The notes beneath the pieces were generated by a model. The model was not told where the DNA came from. It made no database searches and was given only the letters and a program-made list of their open reading frames with translations. This document shows positions 38,575 through 46,480 of a DNA stretch of 52,223 nt, piece after piece. The translations under genes and the position numbers were made by a program. Position 1 is the stretch's first letter. The number at the start of each line of letters is the position of its first letter. The stretch is from Prochlorococcus sp. AG-418-F16 (GTDB lineage Bacteria; Cyanobacteriota; Cyanobacteriia; PCC-6307; Cyanobiaceae). Location: positions 1 to 52,223 of the forward strand of contig QCLW01000004.1 in NCBI GenBank assembly GCA_003214235.1. Reading direction: 5' to 3'.

Positions 38575-40488
38575 ATGAATCAGAAATTTAAAACATTAAT
38601 TTTATGGGCTTTACCTATATTTTTAGTAATAGCACTTTCCTACCAGTTTTTATCTTCCAGTAATGTTGATTCACTTAAATCAAATGGGACAACTATTGCT
38701 CCAAGAAATTCTGCAGTAGCAAGAGTTAGTTACGGCAGGTTCTTAGATTACATTAATTCCGGAAGAGTTACATCAGTTGATATTTTTGAAGGTGGTAGAA
38801 ATGCAGTCATAGAAACAATAGATTCAGATTTAGATAACAAGGTTCAAAGATTGAGAGTAGATCTTCCAGGATTAACTCCAGAACTTATAACTATTTTAAA
38901 GAATGAGGGAATTAGTTTTGATGTACACCCAATTAAAACGGCCCCTCCAGCATTAGGAGTTTTGGGTAATTTACTTTTCCCAGCAATTTTAATAGGAGGT
39001 TTGATTCTATTAGCAAGGAGATCAAATGGTATGCCAGGAGGTCCAGGCCAAGCAATGCAATTTGGTAAGACAAAGGCAAGATTTGCAATGGAAGCTGAAA
39101 CAGGAGTCGTTTTCGAAGATGTAGCAGGTGTTAATGAAGCTAAACAGGATTTACAAGAGGTTGTTACTTTCCTGAAAAAACCAGAAAAGTTTACTTCTGT
39201 CGGAGCAAGAATTCCTAAAGGTGTTTTACTTGTGGGACCTCCCGGAACAGGTAAAACTCTTTTAGCAAAGGCTATAGCAGGAGAAGCAGGGGTACCATTC
39301 TTTTCATTATCGGGTTCTGAATTCGTGGAGATGTTTGTTGGTGTTGGTGCAAGTAGAGTAAGAGATCTTTTTAAAAGAGCTAAAGAAAATAGCCCTTGTT
39401 TAATTTTTATTGATGAAATAGATGCTGTAGGTAGGCAAAGAGGTGCTGGTATTGGAGGGGGTAATGATGAGAGAGAACAAACTCTTAACCAACTGCTTAC
39501 TGAAATGGATGGATTCGAAGGTAATAGTGGCATAATAATAATTGCAGCCACAAATAGACCTGACGTCTTAGATTCAGCTCTTATGAGACCGGGGAGATTT
39601 GACAGGCAAGTAACAGTAGACGCACCTGACATTAAGGGAAGACTATCAATTCTTAAGGTTCATTCTAGGAATAAAAAACTTCAAGAGGACTTAACACTTG
39701 AAAGTATTGCAAGAAGAACGCCAGGTTTTACTGGAGCCGATTTGGCAAATTTACTAAATGAGGCAGCCATCTTAACTGCTAGAAGAAGAAAAGAATCTAT
39801 CAGTATTGCAGAAATTGATGACTCTGTAGATAGGATTGTTGCTGGAATGGAGGGTTCTCCCTTAACAGATGGTAGAAGTAAAAGATTAATTGCTTATCAT
39901 GAGGTAGGACATGCTCTAATTGGTTCACTAGTGAAAGCACATGATCCAGTTCAAAAAGTAACCGTCATTCCAAGAGGTCAAGCCAAAGGATTAACCTGGT
40001 TCACTCCAGATGATGAACAAACTCTTGTTAGCAGATCTCAACTAAAGGCTAGAATAATGGGAGCATTAGGAGGAAGGGCTGCTGAGGATGTAGTTTTTGG
40101 AAGAGGTGAAATTACAACTGGTGCAGGTGGCGATTTTCAACAAGTCGCTTCTATGGCACGTCAAATGGTAACTAAATTTGGCATGAGTAATTTAGGTCCA
40201 ATAGCATTAGAAGGTGGGAATCAAGAGGTTTTTGTTGGGAGAGATTTAATGACTAGAAGCGAAATTTCTGATTCTATTTCGAAACAAATTGATGAGAGTG
40301 TGAGGGTAATGGTTAAGGAATGTTATAAAGAAACTTATTCTATAGTTAGCCAAAATAGAGAAGCTATGGATAAGATAGTTGATCTATTAATAGAAAAAGA
40401 AACTTTAGATGGTGAAGAATTTATTAGTATTCTTTCTAAATTCACTTCTATTCCTGAGAAAGAGAGAACACCACAATTATTAAATTAA
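38575..40488 (+). CDS. ftsH: ATP-dependent zinc metalloprotease FtsH
   Basis: FtsH is a membrane AAA+ protease; in cyanobacteria it degrades damaged D1 during photosystem II repair. The 637 residues have two membrane spans (about 8-26 and 128-147), Walker A GPPGTGKT at 221-228, Walker [13 protein letters not shown], the SRH arginines in [12 protein letters not shown], and zinc motif HEVGH near 442-446. Full length. Its stop overlaps that of clpP by four bases on the other strand. Confidence 0.97.
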   Translation: MNQKFKTLILWALPIFLVIALSYQFLSSSNVDSLKSNGTTIAPRNSAVARVSYGRFLDYINSGRVTSVDIFEGGRNAVIETIDSDLDNKVQRLRVDLPGLTPELITILKNEGISFDVHPIKTAPPALGVLGNLLFPAILIGGLILLARRSNGMPGGPGQAMQFGKTKARFAMEAETGVVFEDVAGVNEAKQDLQEVVTFLKKPEKFTSVGARIPKGVLLVGPPGTGKTLLAKAIAGEAGVPFFSLSGSEFVEMFVGVGASRVRDLFKRAKENSPCLIFIDEIDAVGRQRGAGIGGGNDEREQTLNQLLTEMDGFEGNSGIIIIAATNRPDVLDSALMRPGRFDRQVTVDAPDIKGRLSILKVHSRNKKLQEDLTLESIARRTPGFTGADLANLLNEAAILTARRRKESISIAEIDDSVDRIVAGMEGSPLTDGRSKRLIAYHEVGHALIGSLVKAHDPVQKVTVIPRGQAKGLTWFTPDDEQTLVSRSQLKARIMGALGGRAAEDVVFGRGEITTGAGGDFQQVASMARQMVTKFGMSNLGPIALEGGNQEVFVGRDLMTRSEISDSISKQIDESVRVMVKECYKETYSIVSQNREAMDKIVDLLIEKETLDGEEFISILSKFTSIPEKERTPQLLN

Positions 40489-41072
40489 CCTCTAATAGGC
40501 TTTTTATCTAGAACTAGATCTATCAATCCATACTCAACAGCTTCTTTTGGAGACATATAGAAATCTCTATCAGTATCTTCTTTAACGGTTTCATAATCTT
40601 TACCAGTTCTCTCAGATAATTCAGTATTAAGACGTTCTTTTAAAAACAAAATTTCATCCGCTTGAATTCTAATATCACTGGCTTGCCCTCTAGCACCTCC
40701 AAGTGGTTGATGTATCATTATTCTTGAATGTCTTAGACTGCTTCTTTTACCTTTAGTCCCTGCCGCCAATAAAAAAGCACCCATACTAGCTGCCAAACCT
40801 ACACAAACTGTATGAATATCGGGCTTAACATGTTGCATGGTGTCAAAAATACCTAAACCATCGTAAACAGATCCACCTGGTGAATTAATATACATATAGA
40901 TATCTTTCTCTGGGTCTTCTGCTTCAAGGAATAATAATTGAGCAACAATTCTATTGGCGGTTTCACTAGTAACTTGTTCTCCCAAAAAGATTATTCTCTC
41001 TCTTAATAATCTCGAATAAATATCAAAGACTCTTTCACTACCACCAGATTCTTCTAAAACTAAAGGGATCAT
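40485..41072 (-). CDS. clpP: ATP-dependent Clp protease proteolytic subunit
   Basis: ClpP forms the tetradecameric serine-protease chamber used with ClpC/ClpX. The triad is visible: Ser 96 (GLAASMGAF), His 121 (IMIHQPLGG) and Asp 170 (DTDRDF). [19 protein letters not shown] is typical. The 195-residue length is normal. Cyanobacteria have several ClpP/ClpR paralogues; this one is catalytic and could not be assigned a paralogue number. It shares a short divergent promoter region with the thf1 gene. Confidence 0.96.
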   Translation of the reverse strand: MIPLVLEESGGSERVFDIYSRLLRERIIFLGEQVTSETANRIVAQLLFLEAEDPEKDIYMYINSPGGSVYDGLGIFDTMQHVKPDIHTVCVGLAASMGAFLLAAGTKGKRSSLRHSRIMIHQPLGGARGQASDIRIQADEILFLKERLNTELSERTGKDYETVKEDTDRDFYMSPKEAVEYGLIDLVLDKKPIRG

Positions 41073-41124
41073 AATAATACTTATCTGTTTACTAGATATT
41101 AACGATATTGAGTCAACATACGCT

Positions 41125-41139
41125 AACCTTATTAAGGTT
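41125..41139. promoter_or_regulatory. Inverted repeat between clpP and thf1
   Basis: AACCTT-ATT-AAGGTT is a perfect 6-base inverted repeat in the 81-base divergent gap. It sits 14 bases before the TTG start of thf1. It may be an operator or a leader hairpin; no regulator can be named. Confidence 0.35.
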
Positions 41140-41153
41140 TACATATAAAAAAA

Positions 41154-41756
41154 TTGAAAGAAAAATTGACTGTTTCAGGTAGCAAAAAGTTATTTCATGA
41201 ACAATTCCCTTACGTTATTCCGGGTTTGTATAAAAGAATAGTTGATGAAATGCTTGTTGAACTAAATCTTTTAAATCATCAAAATGAATTTACACAGGAT
41301 TATCTCTTTTGTCTTGGCCTCACGGAAACATACCAAGAATTAATGAAAGGATACATACCCGAGGAACATTTAGATCTTCTGTTTGAATCTTTATGCAGTT
41401 CTACAAATTTTGAAGCGAAAGAAATTAAAGAAATATCTCAAAAATCTAAAGAGGAATTTAAGGATAAATCATCAAAAGATATATTTAAATTATTAAAAGA
41501 AAGAAGCAGTTCCAAACTTTATCCCTCAAGAATATTGAATTTAGGAATATATATACTAATATCAAATTCCAAAGATTTTAAAGACAACAATGAATCTGAA
41601 ATGAATAAGATAATCTCTAATATTTTTGAGAATTTAAACTTATCTATTAGTAAAGCAGAAAAAGATATTGGAATTTACAAAAGCAGTATTTCAAAAATGG
41701 AACAAGCAAAAGAATTAATTGAAGAATTAAGAATAAAGGATAAGAAAAAGAACTAA
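41154..41756 (+). CDS. thf1: Photosystem II biogenesis protein Psb29/Thf1
   Basis: Psb29/Thf1 supports photosystem II biogenesis and repair and stabilises FtsH complexes. The 200 residues are helical and begin TVSGSKKLFHEQFPYVIPGL, with YKRIVDEMLVELNLL and a Lys/Glu-rich C-terminal coiled region typical of the family. The start is TTG (41154). Having ftsH and clpP next door fits a shared role in membrane protein quality control. Confidence 0.88.
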   Translation: MKEKLTVSGSKKLFHEQFPYVIPGLYKRIVDEMLVELNLLNHQNEFTQDYLFCLGLTETYQELMKGYIPEEHLDLLFESLCSSTNFEAKEIKEISQKSKEEFKDKSSKDIFKLLKERSSSKLYPSRILNLGIYILISNSKDFKDNNESEMNKIISNIFENLNLSISKAEKDIGIYKSSISKMEQAKELIEELRIKDKKKN

Positions 41757-41760
41757 AGTA

Positions 41761-41907
41761 TTAGTATCTATTTTTTAATCTTTTTTTATCTTTCCAAGAA
41801 ATATAAGAAATGTAAATCACAGCTAATGTTATGAATATTAGTAAAACGAATGATGTCAAGATAAGAAATTTACTTAAATATACTTCATAAGTTAAAAATA
41901 AATTCAT
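41761..41907 (-). CDS. Small single-span membrane protein coupled to petN, 48 aa
   Basis: Translation from ATG 41907 gives a 48-residue protein with one membrane span (about residues 14-36, [20 protein letters not shown]) and a basic tail ending [10 protein letters not shown]. Its ATG overlaps the petN stop in an ATGA arrangement, so it is likely made from the same message. I do not recognise a family. A role with the cytochrome b6f complex is possible but is only a guess from position. Confidence 0.65.
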
Positions 41908-42005
41908 ATGTCAATAGAGCCGTCGCCATTTCTACCCCAAACAACCATTGCAATTGAAAAAGTAAAAATTGCAGCTAATGCAGCCCATCCTATCTGGAAA
42001 ATCAT
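41904..42005 (-). CDS. petN: Cytochrome b6f complex subunit PetN
   Basis: PetN is one of the small single-span subunits essential for the cytochrome b6f dimer. The 33-residue translation starts [20 protein letters not shown] and ends [11 protein letters not shown], which is the standard cyanobacterial PetN sequence. The gene is transcribed away from DUF2103 and overlaps the 48-residue membrane protein. Confidence 0.95.
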
Positions 42006-42120
42006 TTAGATTTAAATCACTTATCTTAATATAACAGAACTTCAAAATTTTTTAATAATTCCTAAGCTAAAGTTAAATTCTCGGAAACAGAATTTTTCAA
42101 ATATAATAAATATAAAAAAA

Positions 42121-42393
42121 TTGGGTAGATTAGTATTAAACCATAGTACAAATATCGAAGGTCTAATTCCAATACTGCAAAAGTTAGCCCATAACATAAA
42201 TATTAAGACAATAACTCCTGCTGTCATATCAAGAGTAAGAGGAAAATCTTCTAAATTGATAATAAGATTATCAGTGAAAACTATAAACGGTTACAAAGCC
42301 ATAGCAAGAAAAGGTAAGATAGCCCAAGAAGTTTTTATTTCAACAGACTTAAGTAAAGATGAATTAAAAAGGATCATAGATATTTATAATTAA
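42121..42393 (+). CDS. DUF2103 family protein
   Basis: This 90-residue protein starts GRLVLNHSTNIEGLIPIL and continues with ITPAVISRVRGKSSKLIIRL and GYKAIARKGKIAQEVFI, the typical pattern of the DUF2103 family in cyanobacteria. It is basic and small and might bind nucleic acid or metal, but its function is unknown. The start is TTG at 42121. It is the last widely conserved gene before the accessory region. Confidence 0.8.
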   Translation: MGRLVLNHSTNIEGLIPILQKLAHNINIKTITPAVISRVRGKSSKLIIRLSVKTINGYKAIARKGKIAQEVFISTDLSKDELKRIIDIYN

Positions 42394-42434
42394 ATAAATT
42401 AAAAAGAAATTTAGAATTTACTTTGCAAAAAACA

Positions 42435-42641
42435 ATGAAATTAGCTTTAAATTTATGTCTATTTTTAGTTGCTTTTTTAATCTCAGGCAAACAATCATTC
42501 TCACTTACTGATTACCAAATAAAAAAAATTTGTAAAAATGAGAAAAAGGTATCAAATTGTATAAATACCATACAAGAGAAGAAATCCAAGTTAAAAAAGG
42601 GGGATCTAATTGAAATTCCAGTAATACCTTATAGAAGGTAA
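42435..42641 (+). CDS. Small secreted protein, 68 aa
   Basis: A signal peptide is clear (LALNLCLFLVAFLISG, then KQSFS). The mature part is about 45 residues, basic, with two cysteines (KKICKN and SNCINT) that could form a disulfide. I begin at ATG 42435; a TTG four codons earlier is also in frame. Function is unknown. Confidence 0.6.
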   Translation: MKLALNLCLFLVAFLISGKQSFSLTDYQIKKICKNEKKVSNCINTIQEKKSKLKKGDLIEIPVIPYRR

Positions 42642-42648
42642 TTACAAT

Positions 42649-42918
42649 TTAAATTTCAAATTCTGATTGAAAATGCTCAAAAGCATTTTGATAACCTATT
42701 AGAAGCTCCTCTGAATTATCATGAAATCCTTGCTGGTCATAATCTTTTTTTAATTCATCATATAAATACACAACTCCATTGAATGCGCTCATATATTCTT
42801 TTTGTATATCTTCATCATCGATATCATATATTTTGGCCAAAACTAATTCTACATTTTTTTTTGATGAATATATTTTCTTCTCGAAATCTTTATTTAACTT
42901 CCTTCTTTTTTTTGCCAT
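42649..42918 (-). CDS. Hypothetical protein, 89 aa
   Basis: This 89-residue soluble protein has a very basic start (AKKRRKLNKDFEKKIY) and an acidic, aromatic C-terminal half (VVYLYDELKKDYDQQGFHDN). It looks helical. It is convergent with the small secreted gene before it, with a gap of 7 bases. No domain is recognised. Confidence 0.6.
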   Translation of the reverse strand: MAKKRRKLNKDFEKKIYSSKKNVELVLAKIYDIDDEDIQKEYMSAFNGVVYLYDELKKDYDQQGFHDNSEELLIGYQNAFEHFQSEFEI

Positions 42919-43050
42919 CTATAAAATTATTTTAAATACAAATTTACAATACTAAAATTCATAGATAATTTAAATTAAAACTTATAAAATAAAAATATAG
43001 TTTCCAAACCAAAATAAAACCTCTATATTCAAAATAAATTATTTGATGAT

Positions 43051-43488
43051 ATGAATAAAAAAGGAATAATTAATCCCAAAGAGGTTAGAACCCAAAATTA
43101 TGAATCTAAGAAAATGAATAACTCCGAGAACTTAAAGAAAAAAAAAGATAAAGATCTACCCTGGTGGGTAGAGTTATTATTTGTCCAAATAGGATTGCCA
43201 GATAAATTACTAATAAAAATATTAAAAACCCAAAAAAAAGCTAGAGAATTAATTAAATATGATCGAAATTCATTAATTAAATTTTTATTTGTAATTCTTA
43301 CATTGGTATATTTTTATCCAGTTATTAAACATGCAAAAAATAAATTAGATTGTGAAACGATTGCCAAAAATTATATTATTAAAAATAAAAATACATTCGG
43401 AATTAATAAGAGGGAATTAAAAATGTTATCTACAAATTTTTGTTATGGTGGTGAAGAAATTTATGAATTTGAGAATTTTAAAAATTAA
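43051..43488 (+). CDS. Hypothetical membrane protein, 145 aa
   Basis: The N-terminal half is Lys/Asn/Glu rich and then holds a short hydrophobic patch (PWWVELLFVQIGLP near 46-60). A better membrane span follows near 92-110 (LIKFLFVILTLVYFYPVI). The C-terminal domain has two cysteines (LDCETI and NFCYGG). It is an orphan in the accessory region with no recognised family. Confidence 0.55.
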   Translation: MNKKGIINPKEVRTQNYESKKMNNSENLKKKKDKDLPWWVELLFVQIGLPDKLLIKILKTQKKARELIKYDRNSLIKFLFVILTLVYFYPVIKHAKNKLDCETIAKNYIIKNKNTFGINKRELKMLSTNFCYGGEEIYEFENFKN

Positions 43489-43570
43489 ATTTTTAATTTT
43501 TCTATATGTGATAACCCTCAAAATATTATGATATTAACTTTAAGTTTAATTAATTTTAAAATCTAATCCT

Positions 43571-43747
43571 ATGAATGAAATTAGTCAAAAGAAAGAAAAC
43601 GTAAATATGCATTTAAAAGATTTAAGGCAAAAATTAAAAGAAATGCATTTAGCCGTTACGAAAGAATTAATTTTACCGCAGCCTGATGAAGTAAAAACAT
43701 TAATGAATAAAATGGATAAACTATTAAGATTAATAGAATCAAAATAA
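43571..43747 (+). CDS. Small helical protein, 58 aa
   Basis: Translation from ATG 43571 gives a 58-residue charged helical protein (for example NMHLKDLRQKLKEMHLAVTK, then MNKMDKLLRLIES). The leucine and lysine spacing suggests an amphipathic helix or coiled coil. Unknown function; supported by an intact frame, ATG start and regular position between neighbours. Confidence 0.45.
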   Translation: MNEISQKKENVNMHLKDLRQKLKEMHLAVTKELILPQPDEVKTLMNKMDKLLRLIESK

Positions 43748-43788
43748 ACTATAATTTAAATAATTTGGAATAATTAAAAGATTAAAAA

Positions 43789-44139
43789 ATGAAAAAAATA
43801 AAAGAATTTTCACAAATATTTATAGTTTTACTTATCTTGACTTCCTGCAGATCATCAATCAATAAAGATTTTCCTGTAATTAAAACTGAAGGAGATATTA
43901 TTGAGAAAAATAATCAAGAAAAGAAAAGAATGGAATTAAAGTTTTCTTGTGGAGACGATGGAATTTCAAAATACTTAGATAATGGATGGATTATCTTGAA
44001 AGAAGATTCTCAAGAAAAAATTTGTACTTGGAAATCTGTTCCTGCTTCTAAAGATTGTGATATAGAAAAAGATAAAGGATGTAAGATAACTAAACCAGAT
44101 AAAATTGGAGAAGAGAAAATTTATTTATTAGAAAAATAA
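43789..44139 (+). CDS. Small lipoprotein, 116 aa
   Basis: A lipoprotein signal is present: FIVLLILTSC with Cys near residue 20, followed by RSS. The mature protein is hydrophilic with four further cysteines (FSCGD, KICTW, KDCDI, KGCKI), which could pair as disulfides in the periplasm. Function is unknown. Confidence 0.65.
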   Translation: MKKIKEFSQIFIVLLILTSCRSSINKDFPVIKTEGDIIEKNNQEKKRMELKFSCGDDGISKYLDNGWIILKEDSQEKICTWKSVPASKDCDIEKDKGCKITKPDKIGEEKIYLLEK

Positions 44140-44148
44140 CATTAAATT

Positions 44149-44271
44149 ATGAATTCGCAATCAGAAAAATTAGTGGATTTAATTTTCCAGAAATTAAAAA
44201 GCTATAAAGCTAAAGAAATATTTTTAGAGAAAGAAGATTTGAGAAAATTTATTGTTTCACTTCTTAAGTAA
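44149..44271 (+). CDS. Possible small protein, 40 aa
   Basis: An intact frame from ATG 44149 encodes a charged 40-residue peptide (SEKLVDLIFQKLKSYKAKEI and so on). It starts 9 bases after the lipoprotein gene. The short length makes it uncertain. Confidence 0.35.
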   Translation: MNSQSEKLVDLIFQKLKSYKAKEIFLEKEDLRKFIVSLLK

Positions 44272-44327
44272 AAAGAACTAAATAAAAAATATATTGAAAA
44301 TGCTATATTAAAAAAACATCTTTAAGT

Positions 44328-44429
44328 ATGATTATGTATAATTTTTCATCTTTAACTATTATTCTAATTTTTACTTTTATTATGAGCCTTTATTTTTTAT
44401 TTAAGGTTACTTCGAAAGGTAAAAATTAA
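44328..44429 (+). CDS. Tiny single-span membrane protein, 33 aa
   Basis: The frame from ATG 44328 encodes one hydrophobic span (SLTIILIFTFIMSLYFLF) followed by a basic tail (KVTSKGKN). This looks like the tiny membrane proteins common in picocyanobacteria, but I cannot name it. Confidence 0.4.
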   Translation: MIMYNFSSLTIILIFTFIMSLYFLFKVTSKGKN

Positions 44430-44450
44430 AAAACAGTTCTTTAATTATTC

Positions 44451-44633
44451 TTAGATAATTGGGTCATCTCTAAGTAGTAAAACTGTATGTTTACTTAAAC
44501 CATCTTTAATCCATTCATTATATTCATCTAAGACACACTTTTTATCTAAATTATCTAATATTCTAATTCTTTTTTTTGCATTATCTAAAGCTACCTTAAT
44601 ACAGAACTCATAATCTTTTGAATTTTCTTGCAT
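44451..44633 (-). CDS. Hypothetical protein, 60 aa
   Basis: A 60-residue soluble, charged protein (CIKVALDNAKKRIRILDNLD in the middle, ending LLLRDDPII). It looks helical. No known domain; it converges on the tiny membrane protein gene. Confidence 0.45.
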   Translation of the reverse strand: MQENSKDYEFCIKVALDNAKKRIRILDNLDKKCVLDEYNEWIKDGLSKHTVLLLRDDPII

Positions 44634-44772
44634 TAGTTTTATTTATAACTTTAATAAAAATAATTACTTATTCTGTATTATAAATAACAATAATAAGCTT
44701 TGATTTGATAAGAGTATCAAGCAATACGGAACAATTTTTTATATATTTGTGATAATTAGTTTTTTAAATACT

Positions 44773-44967
44773 ATGTCATACGAAGCAGGCAGCAAAGAAT
44801 GTAGACATTTAATTGAAGCAAAGGAAAGTCTTCTATCAGCAATGGAGGCTTTAAGCAATATTAAGTCTACTGATCTATTACAAATCCAAATTAAAGAAAT
44901 TTATAATAAATTAGAGCAGATGCATGATAATCGCAAAGAGATAGAATCAGCTACTAAATATTTATAA
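44773..44967 (+). CDS. Hypothetical helical protein, 64 aa
   Basis: I choose ATG 44773 (MSYEAGSKECRHL); a GTG eight codons earlier is also in frame but adds only a hydrophobic stub. The protein is helical with a heptad-like run (LLSAMEALSNIKSTDLLQIQ then KLEQMHD). It resembles its minus-strand neighbour in size and coiled-coil character. Confidence 0.55.
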   Translation: MSYEAGSKECRHLIEAKESLLSAMEALSNIKSTDLLQIQIKEIYNKLEQMHDNRKEIESATKYL

Positions 44968-44981
44968 TTTATTCAAAAAGT

Positions 44982-45188
44982 TTAGAATCTTTCAAACTCA
45001 CTTTTTATCTTTTTTACTTTCTTATCTGATAATAAATTCATTAAGGCGTCTAGTTGCGCTTGGACTTCCTTAGCTTCATTTAGATCAGGTAACAAATCAT
45101 CTTTAATTAGCATTTGATGCATCTCTCTAAGCTCTAACCTTATATATCTAAGGTGAGAACTTACTTCCTCTCTCTTAGTTGCACTCAT
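44982..45188 (-). CDS. Hypothetical coiled-coil protein, 68 aa
   Basis: A 68-residue charged helical protein (HLRYIRLELREMHQMLIKDD, then AQLDALMNLLSDKKVKK). Likely a short coiled coil. It converges on the 64-residue gene with a gap of about 15 bases. Family unknown. Confidence 0.55.
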   Translation of the reverse strand: MSATKREEVSSHLRYIRLELREMHQMLIKDDLLPDLNEAKEVQAQLDALMNLLSDKKVKKIKSEFERF

Positions 45189-45326
45189 ATTTGCTTTTTA
45201 ATAATTACATTATACATTATTGTGTTTTTATGATGCTTGAATAAATTTGGCTAAATTAGAAAAATATTAAAGATTCAAACGCAAATAAAATCTTTTTTAA
45301 AGTAGCGATGTAGTAATATATCAATC

Positions 45327-45500
45327 ATGAAAAAAAAATATTCTAAAAAAATCAAAACCAAGTCAAATAAAAACAATCAAGAATTAGGTCAAACAAAAAA
45401 TTCGGCAAAGTTAGTTCTTTTTATATTTGGAATAGGTCCAATAATAGGTATAACAATATTTTTATATGCTAAGGGATTTTTTAATTTACCAAATTTGTAA
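45327..45500 (+). CDS. Small membrane protein, 57 aa
   Basis: The first 27 residues are strongly basic (KKKYSKKIKTKSNKNNQ), followed by one membrane span (AKLVLFIFGIGPIIGITIFL) and a short hydrophobic end (GFFNLPNL). The layout fits a small inner-membrane protein with its N-terminus in the cytoplasm. Unknown function. Confidence 0.5.
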   Translation: MKKKYSKKIKTKSNKNNQELGQTKNSAKLVLFIFGIGPIIGITIFLYAKGFFNLPNL

Positions 45501-45557
45501 ATCCTGAGTTTTGAATATTAAACTTAAAAATTTATTTCAATATAAATATTAAAATAA

Positions 45558-45761
45558 TTATTGAAATTTCTTTAATGAATATATCCTAAATTCAGCCATT
45601 TTCCTTGCATTTTCTGGATTAGAAACCAAAAAAGGATGGTCAGATAAAATTTCAAATACTTTATCTATCTTTAAGCTTGAATCCTCGCAATCAATATTTT
45701 TCCATTCCTCGTCAAATGACATTGCAAAGCTATCAGCATTATCATAAAGTCTATCTTTCAT
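45558..45761 (-). CDS. Hypothetical protein, 67 aa
   Basis: A 67-residue acidic protein with no signal or membrane span (FAMSFDEEWKNIDCEDSS early, then ENARKMAEFRIYSLKKF at the end). No domain is recognised. Confidence 0.5.
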   Translation of the reverse strand: MKDRLYDNADSFAMSFDEEWKNIDCEDSSLKIDKVFEILSDHPFLVSNPENARKMAEFRIYSLKKFQ

Positions 45762-45949
45762 AGGATTTTTAATTTAAATTAAAAAGATTTTAAATTTTCA
45801 TGCAACTCCAAAATAATAATTAGAGGAAGTATGTAAAACAATTCTAATCACTAATTAAGAAATAATTTTCTTTGAAAGTTCTTTAAAATTATACTTTCTT
45901 TAATTACTTAACTTTACACATTTCACTATCATTCATAATCTGACCTTAT

Positions 45950-45980
45950 TTGACAGAAGTGTTACAATAACGACATATGT
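45950..45980 (+). promoter_or_regulatory. Promoter/operator candidate of the ribbon-helix-helix-like gene
   Basis: TTGACA (45950-45955) matches a -35 box. It is followed by the inverted repeat GTTACAATAAC (45961-45971) and the palindrome ACATATGT (45973-45980), 9 bases before the ATG. These symmetric sites overlap where the -10 box would be, a position suited to autorepression by the encoded protein. The spacing to a classical -10 is imperfect. Confidence 0.4.
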
Positions 45981-45988
45981 AAATTTTT

Positions 45989-46357
45989 ATGGAAAATAAA
46001 GTTAAAAGAATAGGGTATCTTCCAAGAAAAAGGGTACTGGAAATTATTGATGAAATCTCCAAAAGCGAATCTATAAGCAGATCTAAGGCAGTTGGAATAT
46101 TAGTTGAAGAAGCATTAGATGCCAGAGGAATTGCAAATTTTGGATATAGCAATATTAGTAAATCAACTTCATATAAATCTAATAATTACAAGGATGCTCA
46201 AAATGAGAATATCCATTTAAAAGATGCAGAAGATGAATTTGTTGATGATAGTGGTTACACAGTTTCTTCTCACAAAACTTTAGATCGCTCAATATCTTCT
46301 GCCGATATCGAATTAGCAAATAAAATTAATATTCTTAAAGAATCTGGATTAATATAA
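45989..46357 (+). CDS. Putative ribbon-helix-helix (CopG/Arc-like) regulator
   Basis: The N-terminal 45 residues fit a ribbon-helix-helix DNA-binding domain: a basic beta-strand (KVKRIGYLPRKRV), helix A (LEIIDEISKSES), the turn ISRSKAVG, and helix B (ILVEEALDARGI). The S-R-S-K-A element matches the usual SRSEAI turn. The remaining 75 residues are acidic, Ser/Asn rich and probably flexible. No toxin partner is adjacent. Inverted repeats before the gene fit autoregulation. RHH assignment is by pattern only. Confidence 0.6.
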   Translation: MENKVKRIGYLPRKRVLEIIDEISKSESISRSKAVGILVEEALDARGIANFGYSNISKSTSYKSNNYKDAQNENIHLKDAEDEFVDDSGYTVSSHKTLDRSISSADIELANKINILKESGLI

Positions 46358-46408
46358 CTTTGATTGAAAATTTATTTTTTTTTTAATGCATAACATTGAA
46401 TCATTGTT

Positions 46409-46434
46409 TATTCTTAGTCAAGAATAATATTCTT
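46409..46434 (+). terminator. Hairpin between the RHH-like and DUF2130 genes
   Basis: TATTCTT-AGTC-AAGAATA is a perfect 7-base stem with a 4-base loop (46409-46426), followed by another TATTCTT copy and a short T-run. It could end transcription of the RHH-like gene, although the stem is AT-rich and weak. Confidence 0.4.
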
Positions 46435-46480
46435 TTACATAATTTGAATATTAAATTCTTTCTAATTTTGTAATTAAAAA

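Noticed and set aside
38844..39632. A 262-codon open frame antisense to ftsH
   Set aside because: It is the shadow of the strongly conserved FtsH frame and encodes a Pro/Ser-rich sequence without any family signal.
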